A DNA stretch of 51,049 bases from positions 1 to 51,049 of the forward strand of contig NZ_FOSZ01000013.1 of assembly GCF_900114415.1 (NCBI RefSeq). Reading direction: 5' to 3'. Below the pieces are notes generated by a model. The model did no database searches. It was not told where the DNA came from and worked only from the letters and a program-made list of their open reading frames with translations. The position numbers were made by a program, and so were the translations under genes. Positions 49,792-51,049 of this stretch are shown one piece after another; position 1 is the first letter of the stretch; every line of letters starts with the position of its first letter. Origin of the DNA: Shimia haliotis. Lineage in GTDB: Bacteria; Pseudomonadota; Alphaproteobacteria; Rhodobacterales; Rhodobacteraceae.

Positions 49792-50379
49792 TTATTGGGC
49801 CTCCATTGATGTCAGCAGGAGCAAAGCCCCGTCTCGCAGTTCATCGCGCCAGGATTGCGGGGGCGCCAGCATGGACAGGGAATCCAGATTGACGAGTATT
49901 GACGTGACCCCTTGGGCCACGGCGCGCGCCTTCGCGCTGGAGGCCTTTGGAAACAGCCGTTGCAAAGTCCCCGTCAACACTCCCAAAAATCTCTCAAGAC
50001 TGTTTAAAAGAGCGTCGCGCTTGTCGGGCTGATCACCGACAGCAACCGATAGGGCCTGCCACGCAAGCAACAAACGCGGGTCATGGTCGGCTTCTTCCTG
50101 AAACAAAAGCTCCACGATATCTTTGCCCGACCCAGCATAGGCCAGCCCGAGAGCCGCCTCATCACTCATGCCATCAAAGACCTGCACCACATGCGCACAA
50201 AGAGCCGAGATCATTTGATCGCGGTTACCAAGGTAGTGACGCAACAGCGGCCGCTTGACCCCCGCCTGAGCCGCAACTCTCTCTTGAGTGGCGCCCTCAA
50301 GACCAAACTGCGCAACACACGTGAGGTAGGCATCCAGAATCTGTTCTGATCTTTGGTCTTTCAAGCTTGGACGTGGCAT
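49792..50379 (-). CDS. TetR-family transcriptional regulator
   Basis: This 195-aa regulator starts at ATG 50379 with AGGAAAG upstream. The longer frame runs into the operators and is rejected. The N-terminal HTH (QILDAYLTCVAQFGLEGATQ ... ERVAAQAGVKRPLLRHYLGN) is followed by a helical ligand domain. It is the first gene of the minus-strand oxygenase operon and sits under two palindromes, so autoregulation plus control of the operon is likely. The ligand may be the oxygenase substrate. Confidence 0.9.
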   Translation of the reverse strand: MPRPSLKDQRSEQILDAYLTCVAQFGLEGATQERVAAQAGVKRPLLRHYLGNRDQMISALCAHVVQVFDGMSDEAALGLAYAGSGKDIVELLFQEEADHDPRLLLAWQALSVAVGDQPDKRDALLNSLERFLGVLTGTLQRLFPKASSAKARAVAQGVTSILVNLDSLSMLAPPQSWRDELRDGALLLLTSMEAQ

Positions 50380-50393
50380 TGGCTTTCCTAAAT

Positions 50394-50441
50394 TGTCACA
50401 AATGACAAATAATGCAGGAAGATAAATTGTCAATGATGACA
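50394..50441 (-). promoter_or_regulatory. Two TGTCA-N4-TGACA operators upstream of tetR
   Basis: Site A TGTCA-CAAA-TGACA (50394-50407) and site B TGTCA-ATGA-TGACA (50428-50441) are perfect 5-bp palindromes, 34 bp apart start to start. They lie 15-60 bp before the tetR ATG in an AT-rich, promoter-like region. TetR proteins bind palindromes of this size as paired dimers. Confidence 0.78.
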
Positions 50442-50747
50442 GTAATTAAATTTGCCCAGACCGCACCACGACGCCTGCGCCAGACAACCTTCGCTTCGCC
50501 TGTCACAGCCCCATTCATCCAATTTCATGATTGCAACGACAGCTTCGTCTAGATTCCCTGCCACCAAACGGGCGACCTTGTCCGAGGTACATCGAGACAA
50601 AGTGTCCATACTGGCCGTGTCCCCAAGCGATCCCAAGACCAAAAACTAAAGCGACGCCCCTCGTCCGCTCGCCTAAGTGCAAAATCTCTCAAATATGGGC
50701 ACACTAGGGGTAATCCCCCCATTTTTAGAGGGGCGCGTCAGTAGAAT
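50442..50747. other. Region between tetR operators and IS element
   Basis: About 300 bp. A 70-codon minus-strand frame (50430-50642; ...MDTLSRCTSDKVARLVAGN) has fairly protein-like composition but overlaps the operators and has no clear ribosome site; it may be the broken end of another gene. The IS terminal inverted repeat should lie near 50705-50745 but could not be fixed. Confidence 0.35.
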
Positions 50748-51049
50748 CTAAGCTGCTTTCAATTTCTGTATCTGCGTCACGCCACCGATCCCCATGTTTG
50801 GTCTTTCGTTGTTGTATGTCCAGAGCCAGTGAGTGGCGTGGTCTTGCACCTCCTCGATGCTGTTGAAGTGATACCGCCCCAGCCATTCTGTCCGGACTGT
50901 CCTATTGTAGCGTTCGACATAGGCGTTCTGCTGCGGCTTTCCGGGTTGGATGTAGATTAGGCCGATCCCGGCGTTCTCGGCCCAAGTCTGCAATCGACCA
51001 CTGACGTATTCAGGGCCATTGTCCACGCGAATGGCCAAAGGCTTTCCAC
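50748..51049 (-). mobile_element. IS3-type transposase OrfB, 3' part, runs off the right edge
   Basis: The reading frame enters from beyond 51049 (GKPLAIRVDNGPEYVSG) and ends at 50748-50750. It shows the DDE integrase pattern: D-N-G-P-E-Y, then GKPQQNAYVERYNRTVRTEWL with the catalytic Glu in the usual place, and the C-terminal W-x-Y-N-x-R-P end. This is the IS3-family OrfB C-terminus. Whether the element is complete cannot be seen. Confidence 0.88.

Noticed and set aside
50430..50642. 70-codon minus-strand frame beside the IS element
   Set aside because: It overlaps the tetR operators and has no ribosome site; its protein-like composition alone is not enough to call a gene.

Overview
The window looks like chromosome from a marine Rhodobacteraceae (Roseobacter-group) alphaproteobacterium. 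This rests on gene order (SPOR lipoprotein - D-Ala-D-Ala carboxypeptidase - tmk - holB - tatD - MBL hydrolase), dense 4-bp stop/start overlaps, a moderately high GC look and the protein families present. No rRNA operon, CRISPR array or replication origin is visible. One tRNA (Ser, UGA anticodon) is present.

Left part (1-9950). The tail of an upstream gene, possibly a sulfatase, is followed by a PafA-like alkaline phosphatase. A tightly packed Bat/MoxR operon follows: MoxR AAA+ ATPase, DUF58, DUF4381, two von Willebrand A proteins (the second fused to TPRs) and BatD. The operon overlaps an exported octaheme c-type cytochrome with C-terminal HEAT/TPR repeats. Converging on it is a complete branched-chain-amino-acid-type ABC importer (livJ-H-M-G-F order on the minus strand), with a strong hairpin just after the binding-protein gene.

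Sugar-acid and decay region (14500-21320). An alpha-ketoglutarate semialdehyde dehydrogenase, a 5'-truncated SDR, a galactarolactone-isomerase/PDC-lactonase-like amidohydrolase, an FCD-type GntR regulator and a KDG-kinase-like PfkB kinase suggest oxidative hexuronate/aldarate catabolism. About 780 bp without a convincing gene follows, then the C-terminal half of a broken galE.

Mobile island (about 21320-28290). It carries a minus-strand pair of unrecognised proteins (407 and 308 aa), divergent from an XRE repressor and an ImmA/IrrE-type metalloprotease. Next come a small protein, DUF2924, a large serine recombinase with a one-base frameshift near its end, an HTH protein and an unknown protein. 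Twin palindromic sites lie in the divergent promoter, and four helically spaced GGAGGCA repeats lie at the left edge. This is the best candidate for an undescribed system. A tRNA-Ser follows the island on the right.

Right part (28990-51049). The tmk/holB housekeeping operon leads into an AEC transporter and a FrnE-type DsbA protein. A chemotaxis operon follows (STAS, CheY, CheA, CheW, CheR, CheY, unknown 115 aa, soluble Aer-like PAS protein, MCP, CheD); it has no CheB. A minus-strand operon then encodes a TetR regulator, a small membrane protein, a Rieske oxygenase, an ABC membrane domain lacking its ATPase, a secreted protein, another small membrane protein and a flavin/2Fe-2S reductase. Two TGTCA-N4-TGACA palindromes lie upstream of tetR. 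The window ends inside an IS3-type transposase.
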